From: JBJXHC01 sp046160825
GTDB lineage: Bacteria; Bacteroidota; Ignavibacteria; UBA10030; UBA6906
Reading direction: 5' to 3'
NCBI GenBank assembly: GCA_046160825.1
Contig: JBJXHC010000074.1
Coordinates: 1-8,242, forward strand
DNA: 8,242 nucleotides
Part shown: one piece after another, positions 5,668 through 8,242 of the stretch
How positions within the stretch are numbered: position 1 is the first letter of the stretch
Layout of the letters: each line of letters starts with the position of its first letter
Notes under the pieces: generated by a model
What the model saw: the letters and a program-made list of their open reading frames with translations, nothing else
Database searches by the model: none
Told to the model about the DNA's origin: nothing
Position numbers and translations under genes: made by a program

Positions 5668-6233
5668 GGTGTGGCCTCCTGCGTCTGAGATGGATGCTGG
5701 AAGAATGTCACCAGCGTTCTCCCGAATTTCTTCTCGGGTCCGGCCAGATACTGTCCGGTGGAATCAAAGTGCAGTGATGTCGGATGCTCGACCACGCAAT
5801 AGCCGTCGCGCTTCACGAGTCCTGCCGAGAAAATGATGGCTGGAAGTTCCGGCAGTCGCGTAAACGTGTAAGGGGGATCTGCGAACACAACATCGTAGCT
5901 GCCACGGGCACGTGCGACATACATCAACGCGTCGGTCTCATGAATTTCAGTTTGGTCCTCGCATCCGAGCATACGGACGTTCTGTTCGATAAAATCCACA
6001 GCCCCCGACCCGTTTTCGACAAACACAACGCGTTCTGCTCCACGGCTCAACGCTTCAATACCAAGTCCCCCACTGCCGGCAAACAAATCAAGTACGGTAG
6101 CGCCATCAAGATCCACTCGCGTGACAAGCATGTCGAAAATAGTCTGCTTCACCCGGTCGGTCGCCGGGCGTACAGAAAGGTCCTTGACGGTTTTCAGGGT
6201 GCGTCCCTTGAAGCGTCCGGTGATTACCCGCAT
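5664..6233 (-). CDS. rsmD: 16S rRNA (guanine966-N2)-methyltransferase
   Basis: The 189-residue SAM-dependent enzyme methylates the N2 of G966 in 16S rRNA on the assembled small subunit. The N-terminus MRVITGRFKGRTL and VRPATDRVKQTIFDML are typical RsmD. SAM motif I is VLDLFAGSGGLGIEALSRGA (47-66), followed by the acidic VVFVEN (69-74), and the catalytic motif IV is DPPY (119-122). Length is usual. The start is 3 bases beyond the pilM-like stop, with AGGGAG 5 bases before it inside that upstream gene; this Shine-Dalgarno lies within a perfect 12-base palindrome. It overlaps coaD by ATGA at its end. Confidence 0.96.
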   Translation of the reverse strand: MRVITGRFKGRTLKTVKDLSVRPATDRVKQTIFDMLVTRVDLDGATVLDLFAGSGGLGIEALSRGAERVVFVENGSGAVDFIEQNVRMLGCEDQTEIHETDALMYVARARGSYDVVFADPPYTFTRLPELPAIIFSAGLVKRDGYCVVEHPTSLHFDSTGQYLAGPEKKFGRTLVTFFQHPSQTQEATP

Positions 6234-6236
6234 TGG

Positions 6237-7136
6237 CTACTCCCTGCGCAGGGCAACACCCACCGCTGAGGCAAAGCGATATGAGGGGACAGAGAGATGG
6301 TCTGCAAGACGAAGGGAGTCAGACACTTTTACGTGCCGGAGCGGATTGAGTGCCTCGACCAGAAGGGCAGAGCCGCGCCGGATCAGGACGAGGATGTCTT
6401 TCTCGAGGTACGGCCCGTATGCAGTGATTGATTGAATGCCCTTGACATCGCGGGAGAGTGCGCCGACCTGATCTACAATTTCCTGGTTGGATTGAACGAT
6501 GCAATAGTGGTAAGACTCCATGGTCCCGTTGCGGAGCAAACTGATATCCAACCGGTTTTCCTTTACCCCGACCAGCGCCAGGTATTTCCGTTCGCTGTCC
6601 GGATAGTTGATGCGCAATGCAGTGTCCGCGCTGAAATGATCGACATCAAGGATGTGAAGACTGAGTCCAAGTTTGGAAATCGCAGATTGCACAGCATACG
6701 CATCGCGTCGGCGTACTGAGACACTGAGCACCTGGTTCCATCGCTCCGTTGCGTTTGCGGTCATCATGTGAATATCCGTGACGAATTCCCGTACAGGTAC
6801 CTGGGGAAAGAACTGGCCCAGTTCCCAATTCACATGTTCGTTGATTTCGACACGCGACAGTCCTTCTTCAAGCGGGAAGGAATTGATGAACAGCGAAGAT
6901 GTGTCAAGAGCAACAGAGACCTTCTTTGCCTTGACCTTGTTGACTTTGATAAACGCGGAGAGATATTCGATGAACTGATCAATGCCCTGAGAATCATCGG
7001 TTGATCCCAAGGGGAAAGTATTCTCCCACTCATCAATGGCGAGCAATGAGTTGGATGGTCCGTCCTGCTCCACCTCGACAGCCTGAATGCTGCGGTCGGT
7101 GATGCTTAAGCCAAGTACAAGGTCTCGTGATGACAT
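6237..7136 (-). CDS. pilM: PilM-like actin-fold protein lacking phosphate-binding acids
   Basis: The 299-residue protein matches the layout of PilM, the cytoplasmic actin-like protein that bridges PilN/PilO to the type IV pilus or competence machine. Features in order: LVLGLSITDRSIQAVEVE (6-23, actin phosphate-1 position), the FINSFPLEEGLSRVEINEHVNWELGQFFP block (83-111, typical of PilM), LDVDHFSADTALRINYP (163-179), LALVGVKENRLDISLL (186-201, phosphate-2 position) and YRFASAVGVALR near the end. In canonical PilM both phosphate loops carry an acid (GIDIG and VDIGA); here they read GLSIT and LVGVK, so ATP hydrolysis is doubtful. It is also shorter than the usual 350 residues. No pilN, pilO, pilP or pilQ is visible; the upstream neighbour is a ComEA-type protein, which fits a DNA-uptake or pilus setting. 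The Shine-Dalgarno is weak. Confidence 0.72.
   Translation of the reverse strand: MSSRDLVLGLSITDRSIQAVEVEQDGPSNSLLAIDEWENTFPLGSTDDSQGIDQFIEYLSAFIKVNKVKAKKVSVALDTSSLFINSFPLEEGLSRVEINEHVNWELGQFFPQVPVREFVTDIHMMTANATERWNQVLSVSVRRRDAYAVQSAISKLGLSLHILDVDHFSADTALRINYPDSERKYLALVGVKENRLDISLLRNGTMESYHYCIVQSNQEIVDQVGALSRDVKGIQSITAYGPYLEKDILVLIRRGSALLVEALNPLRHVKVSDSLRLADHLSVPSYRFASAVGVALRRE
6242..6253. promoter_or_regulatory. Perfect 12-base palindrome over the rsmD ribosome-binding site
   Basis: CCCTGCGCAGGG reads identically on both strands and overlaps the end of the pilM-like gene. The minus-strand AGGGAG that serves as rsmD Shine-Dalgarno starts inside it. As RNA it could form only a 4-bp stem with a GCGC loop, so a regulatory role is speculative; it may be coincidence of coding sequence (Ala-Leu-Arg-Arg). 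Confidence 0.3.
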
Positions 7137-7197
7137 CCGGGTGCGGGCGTTCCCAAAGATGTTCTGAAAATGGATGGTGACTCAAAAAAGCGGGTGC

Positions 7198-7226
7198 AAT
7201 ATGCAAAAAAGGCTTGAGTTAGTCAA
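7198..7226 (-). promoter_or_regulatory. Candidate sigma-70-type promoter for the pilM-like/rsmD/coaD run
   Basis: On the minus strand TTGACT (7226-7221, 5 of 6 to -35) and CATATT (7203-7198, 4 of 6 to -10) are separated by 17 bases. Transcription would start near 7191, giving a leader of about 55 bases to the pilM-like ATG at 7136. It lies in the 118-base gap after the ComEA-type gene, the widest gap in the minus-strand run, so the downstream genes may have this internal promoter as well as read-through from dnaJ. Confidence 0.45.
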
Positions 7227-7254
7227 GAAAACCGCGGCCATCCAAGTCTGTCAG

Positions 7255-7728
7255 CTATTCCAACGTGATGAAGGGGCGCATTTTCTCGAGTCGCTTTTTC
7301 CCAATGCCTTTGACTTTCCGGAGATCATCAACAGATGCAAACAGTCCGAAGTCTTCACGATGGATTATTATTCGTTCGGCGTACTGTTCGCCGATACCCG
7401 GAAGCTGCATAAGCTGGGCTTTCGTAGCAGTGTTGATGTTAATACTCCCGAGCATTGGTGGGGATTCCGGTTTCGAAAGGCTTGCTTGAGCCTTTGGCTG
7501 TTCGGTTTGAGGTGGAAGGGCGAGTTCAGCAAGACGTTTGGAACGTTCGGCAAACTGCCGGTCCGATTCCGAATAGTCGAACGGGCCAACGGCACCGGGA
7601 TGTGCCTCATGCGTTGTAGCATACCAGCGAACCGCAAGTCCCACAAGAAATGTGGAAGAGAGTAGCAGAATGACGCGGAGTTCATTCTTGGTGAACCCCC
7701 AGGTCTGCATGGATGAGTACAATGACAT
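7255..7728 (-). CDS. Membrane-anchored ComEA-type helix-hairpin-helix protein
   Basis: The 157-residue protein has a short cytoplasmic start, one membrane helix (about residues 17-33, LRVILLLSSTFLVGLAV) and a linker of charged and Pro/Gln-rich residues (34-91). It ends in a ComEA-type domain with two helix-hairpin-helix motifs: ININTATKAQLMQLPGIG (LPGIG at 109-113) and LRKVKGIGKKRLEKM (VKGIG at 139-143). Such proteins bind double-stranded DNA without sequence preference, as the periplasmic ratchet of natural transformation; the anchor implies the DNA-binding part is outside the cytoplasm. The start has TGGAG 6 bases upstream. The gene begins 23 bases after the dnaJ stop, same strand. A housekeeping HhH role is an alternative, as many bacteria carry ComEA-like proteins without proven uptake. 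Confidence 0.85.
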   Translation of the reverse strand: MSLYSSMQTWGFTKNELRVILLLSSTFLVGLAVRWYATTHEAHPGAVGPFDYSESDRQFAERSKRLAELALPPQTEQPKAQASLSKPESPPMLGSININTATKAQLMQLPGIGEQYAERIIIHREDFGLFASVDDLRKVKGIGKKRLEKMRPFITLE

Positions 7729-7751
7729 GGCCGCTCCAGGAAATGGAACGT

Positions 7752-8242
7752 TCAGGAAAATGCTTTCTTCATCCGCTCAATGAAACTCTTGTCGGAGTTG
7801 GCGGACTTGTCGCCGTCTTTGGGGTTGAAATTCTCGGAGTCTGCGATCTGCTTCAGTATCGCCTTCTCTTGTTGATTGAGTTTCGTGGGTACCCACACAT
7901 TAACACGTATCAGTTGATCTCCGCGACCATAGCTGTTAAGATGCGCAATGCCTTTGTCACGCATCCTCAGCACACGTCCGGATTGTGTACCCGGATCAAT
8001 TTTCAGTTTTGCCCGGCCGGCGAGTGTCGGGACTTCAATCTCGGCACCCAAAGCTGCGTCCGAAAAACTGATCAACAGATCCAACACAATATCATCACCG
8101 TTACGTGTGAAGATGGGATGGGGTTCTTCTTCGATGACAACAGCCAGATTCCCCGGAGGTCCACCACGCAGACCTGCATTTCCTTCACCACGAAGTGTAA
8201 GATAATTTCCCTCACTCACACCTGCAGGAACACTTGCTTTCA
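7752..8242 (-). CDS. dnaJ: Chaperone DnaJ, C-terminal part (5' end beyond window)
   Basis: The frame is open from the right window edge (reading KASVPAGVSEGNYLTLRGEGNAG) to a stop at 7752. The visible 163 residues cover the end of C-terminal domain I (VPAGVSEGNYL, GPPGNLAVVIEEEPHPIFTRNGDD) and all of domain II (ALGAEIEVPTLAGRAKLKIDPGTQSGRVLRMRDKGI, then GRGDQLIRVNVWVPTKLN), which bind unfolded clients and dimerise. The tail ends SFIERMKKAFS, as in many DnaJ proteins. The J domain with HPD, the Gly/Phe region and the zinc fingers lie outside the window, so this cannot be proven to be canonical DnaJ rather than CbpA-type; the high similarity to the DnaJ EVPTL block makes DnaJ likely. The GTG at 8217-8219 is an internal valine, not a start. 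Confidence 0.93.
   Translation of the reverse strand, partial: KASVPAGVSEGNYLTLRGEGNAGLRGGPPGNLAVVIEEEPHPIFTRNGDDIVLDLLISFSDAALGAEIEVPTLAGRAKLKIDPGTQSGRVLRMRDKGIAHLNSYGRGDQLIRVNVWVPTKLNQQEKAILKQIADSENFNPKDGDKSANSDKSFIERMKKAFS

Noticed and set aside
7174..7665. 163-codon plus-strand frame opposite the ComEA-type gene
   Set aside because: It overlaps a gene with two clear HhH motifs and a good ribosome site, and its start crosses the candidate minus-strand promoter region; the product looks like a shadow.
8217..8219. GTG as a start for the dnaJ fragment
   Set aside because: The frame continues open to the window edge, and the residues before it (KASVPAG) match the DnaJ consensus, so this is an internal valine.
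1..8242. CRISPR array, tRNA or rRNA gene
   Set aside because: No regularly spaced direct repeats and no cloverleaf or rRNA-like segment was seen on reading both strands; all gaps are short except 1555-1947, whose content is described.

Overview
The window (about 50% GC by eye) looks like a chromosome segment of a Gram-negative bacterium. LptB implies an LPS outer membrane. The dnaJ, ComEA-like, PilM-like, rsmD, coaD, aminotransferase, FmdB order and the protein styles suggest the FCB group, perhaps the Ignavibacteria/Chlorobi side of Bacteroidota. That placement is inference from impression of gene style and order, not from a search.

Region 1 (1-600) is accessory DNA. At the left edge, on the minus strand, lies the first 19 codons of an IS3-type transposase OrfA, with a strong Shine-Dalgarno and a terminal-repeat-like end at about 126. 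Directly abutting that end is an AT-rich plus-strand ORF (127-597) that looks like the 3' part of an interrupted gene: the end of a HEPN domain with an R-x4-H motif, followed by a translation-factor-like beta-barrel.

Region 2 (649-3266, plus strand) holds a monocistronic pirin gene, a palindromic repeat (1576-1641), and a compact unannotated unit: a candidate promoter, a 5' hairpin, a 37-codon small membrane-type ORF and an intrinsic terminator. lptB (LPS-export ATPase) follows, then a small secreted Cys/His protein with its own candidate promoter. A 12-bp-stem hairpin closes this strand against the convergent minus-strand operon.

Region 3 (3333-8242, minus strand) is a tight operon-like run, read right to left: dnaJ (3' part only), a membrane-anchored ComEA-type helix-hairpin-helix protein, a candidate promoter, a PilM-like actin-fold protein lacking the expected phosphate-binding acids, rsmD, coaD, a class I aminotransferase, an FmdB-type zinc ribbon protein and a 91-aa unknown protein. 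rsmD/coaD overlap by ATGA and coaD/aminotransferase by TAATG, so these are probably translationally coupled. The run mixes protein folding, DNA-uptake/pilus-type proteins, ribosome modification, CoA synthesis and amino-acid metabolism.

The parts least explained by known housekeeping functions are the IS-interrupted HEPN/beta-barrel gene, the 37-aa ORF unit before lptB, the degenerate PilM, and the two small unknown proteins (2802-3266 and 3333-3608).
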